A stretch of 64,000 nt of DNA from Leptospira sp. WS60.C2 (GTDB lineage Bacteria; Spirochaetota; Leptospiria; Leptospirales; Leptospiraceae): assembly GCF_040833955.1 (NCBI RefSeq), contig NZ_CP162133.1, positions 310,001 through 374,000 of the forward strand, in the 5' to 3' direction. Below the pieces are notes generated by a model. The model worked only from the letters and a program-made list of their open reading frames with translations. It had not been told where the DNA came from and did no database searches. A program made the translations under genes and the position numbers. Below, piece by piece: positions 57,641 to 64,000 of this stretch. Positions within the stretch are counted from its first letter, which is position 1; each line of letters begins with the position of its first letter.

Positions 57641-58037
57641 ATTTTAGCACCATGATAAAACTAACCACTGATAAAATTGCAGTGATCGGTGTAGCCAGTA
57701 AAGTTTCTAAACTGGTGATCGCAACTAGATTCCCAATTGTGTTGATAAAAAATATCAGAGAAATGATTCCAAACACGATTCGGATCCAAATGGGCACCAA
57801 ACCTCTGTTTAAACTTTGTAAGTATTGGTATGAGCAAAATACAAAGAAACCATTCGCTACTAGAGAAATACTTTCCATCAAATACATTTCTTCTACTGAT
57901 TGTAACCTGCCTCCCCAAAGGTATTGGTAGGGAACAATCTGTAATAAAGCCAATACGTGAAAGATGGATGTAAGTGAAAATGTCACTAATAAAGTTTTAC
58001 CTGTGATGGTTCTTGTTCTCTTGGATGGATTCCACAT
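57612..58037 (-). CDS. Small polytopic membrane protein
   Basis: 141 residues with four membrane helices (about 15-35, 48-68, 82-102, 108-130) and short charged loops. I recognise no family. The start is 1 bp after the stop of the DinB-like gene, and the end overlaps the GNAT gene by 29 bp, which implies co-expression with both. Confidence 0.7.
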   Translation of the reverse strand: MWNPSKRTRTITGKTLLVTFSLTSIFHVLALLQIVPYQYLWGGRLQSVEEMYLMESISLVANGFFVFCSYQYLQSLNRGLVPIWIRIVFGIISLIFFINTIGNLVAITSLETLLATPITAILSVVSFIMVLKYENQTSELQ

Positions 58038-58038
58038 T

Positions 58039-58536
58039 TTATTTTCCTAATGTTTGTAAAAAATATACGTAGTCAATTTCGGGAGCGGGCAAACCTAGCT
58101 GGGTAATTGCTGCAGTGATTTGTCCCCTATGATGTGTTCTGTGATTCATATTATGATGAACCACGTCACAATAGTAAAGTTCCGCTTCAAACCCTCTCAT
58201 GGTTTGATAACGAAAGATGTTTTGCCAATTGGATTCGTCGAAACTTTGAATCCATGAATTCCAATTTGTTATGCTTTGTAGTAATTCTAATTTTAAAGTA
58301 TCTCTATTTTCTTCTAATTCTTCTGCTAACGACTTCGGAATATAAACCTTTCCTAATAATCGAGAAAGCCAGATTTTCTCGACAACTAACAGGTGATTGA
58401 GAGTTCCATGGATGGATTTAAAAAATAATCCGACGTCTTTTTTGTAATCTTCCGTTGAGATTTGAGAGATTGAATCATATAAACGATTGGTTGCCCAAAT
58501 GTGGTAAAAATTGTTACGAAGGAAAAAATCTTTCAT
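58039..58536 (-). CDS. DinB/YfiT-family putative metalloenzyme
   Basis: 165 residues, a four-helix DinB bundle with three His ligands visible: GTLNHLLV (near residue 49), and HHNMNHRTHHRGQ (near 130-143). DinB-like proteins bind a metal and many are thiol- or mycothiol/bacillithiol-dependent transferases; the specific reaction is unknown. First gene of a likely four-gene unit with a small membrane protein, a GNAT enzyme and PaiB. The 80 bp upstream of it hold no gene and no clear element. Confidence 0.85.
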   Translation of the reverse strand: MKDFFLRNNFYHIWATNRLYDSISQISTEDYKKDVGLFFKSIHGTLNHLLVVEKIWLSRLLGKVYIPKSLAEELEENRDTLKLELLQSITNWNSWIQSFDESNWQNIFRYQTMRGFEAELYYCDVVHHNMNHRTHHRGQITAAITQLGLPAPEIDYVYFLQTLGK

Positions 58537-58616
58537 CTAGAAAGATATTTCCAACGGTATCAAGAGATTCAATGAGAAATTTTAAGAAAGATACGCTCTC
58601 TTAACAAATCTAGCAA

Positions 58617-59810
58617 TCAATCGTAAATCAAAACGCTAACAGCGACTGTCACGGCCACCACAAACCAAGATGGTAGTTTCCAAAATTCTAATAATAAAAA
58701 TCCGACAATCACGAGTGCAAAATCTTTGGGTGAAAAAACCGAACTTGTCCAAACAGGATGATAGAGTGCTGTTAACAAAATTCCGACAACAGAGGCATTG
58801 ATCCCTAACATTGCTCTTCGGATGATCTGATTTTTTCTCATTTGTTCCCAAAATGGTAATGCACCCACAATGAGCAAAAAGGAGGGAAAAAAAACTGCCA
58901 CCAAACAAAGAGTGGCTCCTGTCCAACCATGCGGATTCACAGAAGAAACAGCTCCTAAAAAACTACTAAAGGCAAAGAGTGGACCAGGAATCGCATTCGA
59001 TAATCCATAACCCGCCATGAAGAAATCGTTACTCACCCAGCCAGTCGGAACAACTTCTGCTTGTAATAAAGGGAGTACAACATGTCCGCCCCCAAAGACA
59101 AGGGCACCTGCCCGATAGAAACTATCGAAGTATTGAATTTCAACAAGATCGAAACTAGATCGTAACAAAGGAAGGAGAAATAATAATAATACAAACAAAC
59201 CTAAGAAGAAGAGTCCGATCGTCTTTTTACCTTGGTGGATTGGTTCGTGTGGTAAGTCTTCGTTCGACTTTAAAAAATAAACTCCAAAGATTGCAGAAAC
59301 AATCAATACTGACACTTGTAATACTGCAGAACTGAAAAATAATAGTATGACACTTGTGATGACTGCGATTGTGAGCCTTTCTTTATCCGGGCAAAGTTTT
59401 TTTCCCATTCCAAGGATGGCTTGGGCCACTACTGCAACTGCAACAACATTTAAACCATGTAACCACTGTTTATGATTAGAAACATCCATTGCAGAAAGTC
59501 CTAACCCAAATAAAATTAAGATCAATGCAGATGGTAATGTGAAACCGATCCAAGAGACAATTGCTCCGAAGATACCAGCACGAGATAGTCCGATGGCCAT
59601 TCCCACTTGGCTACTCGCAGGACCTGGTAAAAATTGACATAAGGCAACTAAGTCTGCATAGGCGTGGGCACTGATCCATTTTTTTTTGGTCACGTATTCA
59701 TCATGAAAGTAACTTAAGTGAGCAATGGGACCACCAAACGAAGTACATCCGAGTTTCAGCGCTGTAAAAAATACCTGTAATAGTTTCATTTGTTTATCTA
59801 AGAATTTCAC
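58617..59810 (-). CDS. chrA: Chromate transporter ChrA, two-domain form
   Basis: 397 residues with about 12 membrane helices in two homologous halves. The first half has FGGPIAHLSYFHDEYV and LPGPASSQVGMAIG; the second repeats them as FGGGHVVLPLLQ and AIPGPLFAFSSFLG. ChrA exports chromate by an anion-linked antiport and can give resistance. The GTG start follows GGAG by 7 nt and overlaps the padR gene by 17 bp, so it is translated from the padR message and is a likely target of that regulator. Confidence 0.93.
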   Translation of the reverse strand: MKFLDKQMKLLQVFFTALKLGCTSFGGPIAHLSYFHDEYVTKKKWISAHAYADLVALCQFLPGPASSQVGMAIGLSRAGIFGAIVSWIGFTLPSALILILFGLGLSAMDVSNHKQWLHGLNVVAVAVVAQAILGMGKKLCPDKERLTIAVITSVILLFFSSAVLQVSVLIVSAIFGVYFLKSNEDLPHEPIHQGKKTIGLFFLGLFVLLLFLLPLLRSSFDLVEIQYFDSFYRAGALVFGGGHVVLPLLQAEVVPTGWVSNDFFMAGYGLSNAIPGPLFAFSSFLGAVSSVNPHGWTGATLCLVAVFFPSFLLIVGALPFWEQMRKNQIIRRAMLGINASVVGILLTALYHPVWTSSVFSPKDFALVIVGFLLLEFWKLPSWFVVAVTVAVSVLIYD

Positions 59811-60093
59811 CGATCAACTCCTTCAGTTTGACTTTTGCAACGATAAGTTCTTTTTTCCCTTTGGAAGTGATTCGATAGAACTTGCGTTTTACCTTGCCTG
59901 TTTGTTCGGTACGAGAACGAATGAGACCTTTTTCTTCTAGATGTTTTAAAAGAGGATATAAGGAACCTGGACTGATTTTGTAACCATGTTCCCTTAATTC
60001 TTCCATCATCCAAACACCATAAATTTCTCCTTTTAGACAATGGTGTAAGATATGAATTTTGATAAAACTGGAAAAAAATTCATTAATCCGCAT
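59794..60093 (-). CDS. PadR-family transcriptional regulator
   Basis: 99 residues with a winged-helix DNA-binding domain of the PadR type: KIHILHHCLKGEIYGVWMMEELREHG, then the recognition and wing segments SLYPLLKHLEEKGLI and a KRKFYRITSKG wing. The short C-terminal helix fits the PadR subfamily 2. It is co-transcribed with chrA (17-bp overlap) and probably autoregulates through the palindromes centred about 20 bp upstream of its start. The inducer is unknown; chromate is a natural guess that is not shown by the sequence. Confidence 0.9.
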   Translation of the reverse strand: MRINEFFSSFIKIHILHHCLKGEIYGVWMMEELREHGYKISPGSLYPLLKHLEEKGLIRSRTEQTGKVKRKFYRITSKGKKELIVAKVKLKELIGEILR

Positions 60094-60106
60094 TCAAAAT
60101 CAAATT

Positions 60107-60125
60107 ACGATATCGTGATACGATA
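60107..60125. promoter_or_regulatory. Candidate PadR operator (overlapping palindromes)
   Basis: A perfect ten-base palindrome ACGATATCGT (60107-60116) overlaps a spaced inverted repeat TATCGT-GAT-ACGATA (60111-60125), giving three ACGATA/TATCGT half-sites just 13-32 bp upstream of the PadR start codon. Position and symmetry fit a PadR-type autoregulatory operator. Confidence 0.6.
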
Positions 60126-60192
60126 GTCAAATGAAAAAATACACAGTTCGAAGCCTATGGAAACAAATATGGTATTGTAAAAATGGGGAGTA

Positions 60193-60296
60193 GGCGCCTC
60201 GAATACAATTTAGATTAGAAATCGATTCTAAATCGACCGCGCCTTTCGTTCCAATCTTTCCGTTCCGGAAAGGATTTCCACTGCAGTCGCTGGCGC
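60193..60296 (-). repeat. Structured intergenic repeat, copy 1
   Basis: The core (60237-60296) reads on the minus strand as GCGCC, then TGCAGTGGAAATCCTTT, a hairpin (CTTTCC / GGAAAG), AAAGATTGGA and a closing CGCG/GCGCC-like end. It aligns with copy 2 at 61790-61858; the hairpin keeps pairing through compensating base changes. A GGCGCC at 60193 and a TTAGAA/TTCTAA inverted repeat (60211-60227 region) may belong to the same element. It lies between padR and the dioxygenase gene in the gap 60094-60326, which holds no gene. Confidence 0.55.
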
Positions 60297-60326
60297 AAAG
60301 AGGTTGGATTGTAATTGAAAGAAGAT

Positions 60327-61085
60327 TCACTTTGTAAAAAATAACTTTCTTTGTTCTGGTGTTAATGAAATGAATTCCCAGTTGGGGAAATGATTCCAAA
60401 TGCCTACTGTCTTTTTCGATTCAGGAAAATTCGTGAATAGAATATCAAACGAAAACCGGTTTTTTCCATACTCACCTTTGTGTAATAAATGAGCAGAAAA
60501 AACCAATAGATCACCTGGATGATGAGGAATGAGAATCTCGTTTGGCATTGATTCATCATATAAGTGGTTTCCAAGTTCCAATCGAATGGCCCTTTCTTCC
60601 TCTGTGTCCCATCGTTTGTGAGAACCTGGAACAATCCAGATCCCTGGGTCTTCTTCTAAGGGAATTCGAAAATGCCATACGAAATCTTTTAGGATTCTCT
60701 TTTTTTGTTCTTCTTCTGAGATTCCCATATATTGGATATCACGATGCCAATACGGTCTCTGATCCAAATGATTAGGATTAAAAAAAATTTGTGTGTTTAG
60801 AAAATAATAATCGGATTTGAAAAGAATCTCACAAATCTTTACAATTTTTTTTGAAGTGATGAATTGAAACAATTGCTCTCGTTCTGTTTCATTCGGTAAA
60901 AACTTTGTGGAGGTAAGATAAGCACTATTGATCACTTTGGGATTGGAGTTATGTTTCTTCCATTCAGTATTTGCCTCAACAAGAATATGTTTTATGTGTG
61001 TTAGGTTATCTTTTGGGAAATAATCCCGAAAAAGAAAATAGCCATTTTCTCTAATTTCCGATTCTAATTTCGAATTGTTATGCAA
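60327..61085 (-). CDS. Phytanoyl-CoA dioxygenase (PhyH)-family protein
   Basis: 252 residues of the Fe(II)/2-oxoglutarate dioxygenase fold. The metal triad is visible as H114 and D116 in YWHRDIQY and a His in SAHLLHKG (199 or 202), with R210 placed to bind 2-oxoglutarate; VPGSHKRWD is the family-typical loop. It would hydroxylate a small molecule or lipid. The TTG start has AAGGAG 10 nt upstream and lies 15 bp after the GNAT gene on the same strand, so the two form a unit. Confidence 0.85.
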   Translation of the reverse strand: MHNNSKLESEIRENGYFLFRDYFPKDNLTHIKHILVEANTEWKKHNSNPKVINSAYLTSTKFLPNETEREQLFQFITSKKIVKICEILFKSDYYFLNTQIFFNPNHLDQRPYWHRDIQYMGISEEEQKKRILKDFVWHFRIPLEEDPGIWIVPGSHKRWDTEEERAIRLELGNHLYDESMPNEILIPHHPGDLLVFSAHLLHKGEYGKNRFSFDILFTNFPESKKTVGIWNHFPNWEFISLTPEQRKLFFTK

Positions 61086-61100
61086 AGTGAAATGACTCCT

Positions 61101-61724
61101 TCACATTTCCCTTTCCATATAATGATGAGAAGGAATTTTCCCTTCCCAACAGATGGGATCTCTTGTTTCTTTGATCACAAATCCTAATTTTTGATAAAGC
61201 GCAATCGCAGAGGGATTTTCTATTGATACATCTAAAGCAATCGTTTTGTATCCTGGATTTCTTTGGATCATAAACTCGATGAGATGTTTTGCGATCCCTT
61301 GGTTTCTATGCGTTTCCAAAACGGCAATGTGTCCTAGATACAAACAGTTTGGCTTCGGTGGTTGGATGATGGTTTCTGTTTTTAAACCACGTGCCATCAC
61401 CTTTGCTGCGTTCCATTTGTATAACAAAAGAATTTGAAAAGCGGTTCCCACTGTTAGAGCTAAAAAACTTGGATGTGTGTATTGTAGAATGGATCCAACT
61501 ACGTTTCCTTCTTTTTCTGCTACGAAATGATTGGTATACGAGATTGTGTTTCCTCTCTTTCGATAAGCTGATTGTAAAAAATCAAAGGCGGTCCGATTTC
61601 CTTCTTGGAAAACAAAATTCCATGCGATGGGTCCAGAGGAGTGGATGAGAGGGACGATGTCATTGGAATCTTCAGGCATTGCTTTGCGGATGATCACATT
61701 CGCTGGATTTACTTGAGAAGGCAT
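61101..61724 (-). CDS. GNAT-family N-acetyltransferase
   Basis: 207 residues from the ATG at 61724. The frame is open for 69 more codons upstream, but that stretch reads through the intergenic repeat and is not protein-like. The acetyl-CoA loop is HRNQGIAKHL, preceded by a LGHIAVLET strand and followed by the SAIALYQKLGF segment. The N-terminal part has the IRKAMPEDS start usual for GNAT enzymes. The acceptor is unknown. It is followed by the PhyH-like gene. Confidence 0.88.
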   Translation of the reverse strand: MPSQVNPANVIIRKAMPEDSNDIVPLIHSSGPIAWNFVFQEGNRTAFDFLQSAYRKRGNTISYTNHFVAEKEGNVVGSILQYTHPSFLALTVGTAFQILLLYKWNAAKVMARGLKTETIIQPPKPNCLYLGHIAVLETHRNQGIAKHLIEFMIQRNPGYKTIALDVSIENPSAIALYQKLGFVIKETRDPICWEGKIPSHHYMEREM

Positions 61725-61789
61725 AGTTTCAAATGTACAGTGTTTGGACTTGTGTTTACAACGAAAATTTAACGGATTTGTATGGAACC

Positions 61790-61858
61790 GCGCCCCGGAT
61801 TGCAGCGGAAATCCTTTGCGTGAGCAAAGATTTGAGCGTAAAGCCGGAACTGTGCGCC
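61790..61858 (+). repeat. Structured intergenic repeat, copy 2
   Basis: Begins with GCGCC and TTGCAGCGGAAATCCTTT, forms a CTTTGC / GCAAAG stem with a GTGA loop, continues AAAGATTTGAGCG, and ends GTGCGCC, an imperfect inverted copy of its start. It lies in the 308-bp gap 61725-62032 between the divergent GNAT and hemerythrin genes. The rest of that gap holds the FNR-type box and the two promoters. Confidence 0.6.
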
Positions 61859-61930
61859 CCAAACTTTGCCATCTAACATTTAAGAATGCTAACACGATTT
61901 TCTGAAACAAGCGAATGAATGATCTTGTCA

Positions 61931-61944
61931 TTGATATTTATCAA
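61931..61944. promoter_or_regulatory. FNR/Crp-type binding site upstream of the hemerythrin gene
   Basis: TTGAT-ATTT-ATCAA is a perfect match to the FNR consensus TTGAT-N4-ATCAA. Its centre is about 95 bp upstream of the hemerythrin start codon. A TAAGAAT stretch at 61961-61967 could supply a -10 element at roughly the spacing of an activator site. The regulator itself is not in the window. Confidence 0.55.
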
Positions 61945-62032
61945 CGTCTTTAAACTCCCCTAAGAATGGGTTCTGTGGATTTAAGTCTTGTTTCTCTGAG
62001 GGAGATGGAAAAATGGAATTGAAGAGGTTGAT

Positions 62033-62470
62033 ATGATCGCAAATTGGGATGTTAAATATGAGACCAAGATATCAGAAATAGACTCACAACACAAAAAATT
62101 GTTCCGATTGATCAATGAAATTGAATCCATTTTTGAGGATAACAAAGACCATTTGTCAACCAAAACTAAATCACTTCTGCAAGCGGTGTCTGAATTGGAG
62201 GACTATACAATAAGCCATTTTTTGATCGAAGAACGTGTCATGGAATTGAACTTATATCCGAATTTGGAAGCACATAAAAAACAACACGATCGTTTTACTG
62301 ACAAAATTTTAGAACTAAAAAATCGATTAACATCAGATAAACTATTAGAAAATGACAAGGAATTAAATCAATTTTTCACTGATTTGATTCGTTTCTTAAG
62401 ATTATGGTTAACCAATCACATTCTTCAGGAAGACATGAATTATAAACCATATATCAAATTAGATTTATGA
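62033..62470 (+). CDS. Bacteriohemerythrin
   Basis: 145 residues, a four-helix bundle with every di-iron ligand in place: H20, H62, E66, H81, H85, H129 and D134 (SQHKKLF, SHFLIEE, HKKQHDRF, NHILQED). Hemerythrins bind O2 reversibly, and in bacteria serve O2 delivery, storage or sensing; no signalling domain is fused, so storage or delivery is more likely. AGAGG ribosome site at about 62021-62025. The FNR-type box upstream fits control by oxygen. Confidence 0.95.
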   Translation: MIANWDVKYETKISEIDSQHKKLFRLINEIESIFEDNKDHLSTKTKSLLQAVSELEDYTISHFLIEERVMELNLYPNLEAHKKQHDRFTDKILELKNRLTSDKLLENDKELNQFFTDLIRFLRLWLTNHILQEDMNYKPYIKLDL

Positions 62471-62515
62471 AATCCTAAACAACGTGTGAGGATTTTTTTT
62501 AAAATAAACTCACAC
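62471..62515. terminator. Probable bidirectional terminator between hemerythrin and CopD-like genes
   Basis: AATCCT (62471-62476) pairs with AGGATT (62489-62494), followed by a T-run to 62500. A second pairing joins GTGTGAG (62484-62490) with CTCACAC (62509-62515). The two genes converge here. Confidence 0.55.
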
Positions 62516-62999
62516 CTCGAGAAACAAACACTCCCAGGATCGCAATACAGAGAGATAGGAGTAAGTTGAGTCGACCGAAGAAAGCAGAAACTCTTCGATA
62601 CCGTTCATATTGAACCAGGTCATTTTCTAAAAAGAAAAAGGTTTTAGGTCCAGAGACAAAATCATGGTAAATCGAGAATAGGAAGAGTAGTAGGAAGAGT
62701 CCAAGTTTGGATAAAAACATCAATCCTAAGTTCGTTGTAAAAAAAGAAATGAATTGTCCTGCTTGTAAATATCCTTTTGTGAAGAGGATTCCAAATCCAG
62801 AAATCAGAAAGAACACAAAAAGAGGATACGATATCTTTCTAAATTGAAGTGCCGTTAACTTTAGTAAGGTTAACTTTTGTTCTTTTACTTTTTGATTTCG
62901 AATCACTGGCATAATGACAATCACATAAAAAATCATTCCTCCAAGCCAGACCATAGCAGATAGAATGTGTAAGAGCAAAAATGACAAATAAGTCCACAT
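62499..62999 (-). CDS. CopD-like/DUF4149-like membrane protein
   Basis: 166 residues from the ATG at 62999; a longer frame to 63107 starts in unlikely sequence. Four membrane helices with a first-helix pattern LLLHILSAMVWLGGMIFYV, in which His and Trp-Leu-Gly-Gly recall the CopD/heme- or copper-binding integral membrane family. The metal or haem role is inferred from that pattern only. No clear ribosome site. It converges with the hemerythrin gene. Confidence 0.65.
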   Translation of the reverse strand: MWTYLSFLLLHILSAMVWLGGMIFYVIVIMPVIRNQKVKEQKLTLLKLTALQFRKISYPLFVFFLISGFGILFTKGYLQAGQFISFFTTNLGLMFLSKLGLFLLLFLFSIYHDFVSGPKTFFFLENDLVQYERYRRVSAFFGRLNLLLSLCIAILGVFVSRGVSLF

Positions 63000-63162
63000 A
63001 GTAAGAGAGATTCTAATGTGAATCTCCTTTTGTCTTTCTATTTTTTTTTGATTAGAAGCATTCCAGATAGATAGATTGTATCGTATCAAATGCATTCCAA
63101 CATGCACCTGTCTCTCATCCGAGACAAATGCAATAGATTTTGTGATTCAGTTGATTTTGAAA

Positions 63163-63591
63163 TTACTCTTCACATGATTGTGAATTCAAATTAAAAGATT
63201 TTTTTTCCTCCGAGTCTGATATGGTTTTTGCATAATCACTTTGTAATTTAAAACAACCCATTCGGTTTTGTTTGCCTGTAGTTTTAAAACAATCACAAAT
63301 AACCTTTGTTTTTTCTTCCGTTGTTAAGTTGGGATCAATTTGAGGAATTCCAGCTATTTCCTCTTCGCATGCATTGATCAACTTTAAGTATGTTTCATGA
63401 TCTTTTGAACCCTTCTTAAGAACTTTCACATGTTTTTCGCGGAGTTGCAAACAACCTTTTTTAACGGATTCGCTAGAACTTGTATTTGCTTTTTTCAAAC
63501 AATTACACATTTCTTTTGATTTTGTTTCTACATTGGCAAAGAGAAGCCAAGGTAAAAATAAGAGTAAAGATATGATTGTACATTTTTTCAT
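63163..63591 (-). CDS. Small Cys-rich secreted protein
   Basis: 142 residues: a signal peptide (about 1-19, ending LFANV), then a Lys/Glu-rich, helical chain with nine Cys including two related CxC segments (MCNCLKKA and ICDCFKTT), each followed by a later single Cys. The repeated C-x-C...C pattern suggests two copies of a small disulfide- or metal-binding unit. I recognise no family. Periplasmic location is inferred. Confidence 0.6.
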   Translation of the reverse strand: MKKCTIISLLLFLPWLLFANVETKSKEMCNCLKKANTSSSESVKKGCLQLREKHVKVLKKGSKDHETYLKLINACEEEIAGIPQIDPNLTTEEKTKVICDCFKTTGKQNRMGCFKLQSDYAKTISDSEEKKSFNLNSQSCEE

Positions 63592-63700
63592 AAAGATTTG
63601 GATAGGTCTTTCTTTCGAGAAGTCAATCTTGAATTCTGAAAAAGAATTAGAGAACAGAATTCAATCGGACAGATTTGTTTTGAATCAAAAAAATTCCGGA

Positions 63701-64000
63701 TTAATGCTTTGTATAGACTTTGATTTGGAAACCTTCGTCCTTTGTAGGGGGAGAGTAATAGGATGTAATCATATGAAATTCTTCCTCCGTCATTGGAACA
63801 GAACCTTCTGGTCGCTCTAAATTTCTTTTTTGGAGTTGTTGCAAACATTCTTCATCAGACAATTCAATCAGGTGTAACAGGTGATTGGCGTTGGTACTTT
63901 CGAATAAATTACGAATCCAATTTCTAGTTTTAGGTATATTGGCAGGGAAATCCAAAACAACTGAATTCCCGTTTTGTAAAACTTGTTGAATATGATCAGT
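63701..64000 (-). CDS. AAA-type ATPase/kinase-like protein, C-terminal fragment
   Basis: About 100 C-terminal residues; the frame stays open through the window edge, so the N-terminus with the Walker A motif is missing. The visible part includes NSVVLDFPANIPKTR, LHLIELSDEECL, RNLERPEG and the terminal YYSPPTKDEGFQI, which I recognise from small bacterial AAA/zeta-like kinases of unknown substrate. The name is by family resemblance; the function is open. Confidence 0.6.
   Translation of the reverse strand, partial: TDHIQQVLQNGNSVVLDFPANIPKTRNWIRNLFESTNANHLLHLIELSDEECLQQLQKRNLERPEGSVPMTEEEFHMITSYYSPPTKDEGFQIKVYTKH

Noticed and set aside
60127..60399. 90-codon minus-strand frame over copy 1 of the repeat
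   Set aside because: It overlaps the end of the PhyH-like gene and reads through the structured repeat; no ribosome site or domain.
61725..61931. N-terminal extension of the GNAT gene by 69 codons
   Set aside because: The stretch translates the intergenic repeat (low-complexity, Cys/Arg-rich), and a normal GNAT start is at 61724.

Overview
The window looks like a chromosomal segment of a spirochaete of the genus Leptospira, more likely a saprophytic or low-virulence species than a pathogen. This is inferred from AT-rich DNA, many short Leptospira-style lipoprotein signal peptides, a DUF1574-type SGNH protein next to an MBOAT protein, an ftsQAZ cluster, LpxA, MAPEG and DUF2079 proteins, and frequent GTG/TTG starts. 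I saw no rRNA, tRNA, CRISPR array, insertion sequence or phage gene. The segment is dense, with most gaps under 150 bp and many overlapping or 4-bp-coupled genes.

Left part (1-12.6 kb): the end of an MBOAT acyltransferase gene and its SGNH partner; a secreted caspase-like protein; a small secreted protein behind a strong inverted repeat; the division genes ftsQ-ftsA-ftsZ. Converging on these are a COG3014 lipoprotein, an LpoB-like lipoprotein and a membrane protein. Then come a lipoprotein, nadA-ispF and a possible SRPBCC protein.

Middle part (12.7-41.2 kb): a tightly packed seven-gene unit runs from a SpoIIE-type phosphatase through an AttH/CrtC-like protein, a YejBE-type peptide importer with two separate ATPases, and an AsmA-like protein. 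It is followed by a membrane-anchored MutS-like ATPase, an acyl-CoA synthetase/enoyl-CoA hydratase/lipoprotein unit with a recognisable promoter, an AhpD-like/ArsS radical-SAM pair with map, gpsA, a metallophosphoesterase-recG-M15 peptidase unit, galE-lpxA, an Hpt protein and a GT-B-type glycosyltransferase.

Right part (41.2-64 kb): the most striking locus is 42.4-52.7 kb. A nucleotidyltransferase-like/methyltransferase fusion is followed by two 1021-residue ABC exporters with a HlyD-type adaptor between them and a TolC-type outer-membrane protein after them. Each exporter carries two cyclic-nucleotide-binding-like domains and a C39-like domain that has lost catalytic residues. This looks like a complete cyclic-nucleotide-regulated type I secretion apparatus with no cargo gene beside it. 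Beyond it are lipoproteins, a DUF2079 membrane protein, an FAD oxidoreductase, a paiB/GNAT/DinB group, padR-chrA with a palindromic operator candidate, a dioxygenase/GNAT pair flanked by two copies of a structured intergenic repeat, a bacteriohemerythrin with a perfect FNR-type box upstream, a CopD-like protein, a Cys-rich secreted protein, and the end of an AAA-type ATPase gene cut by the window edge.
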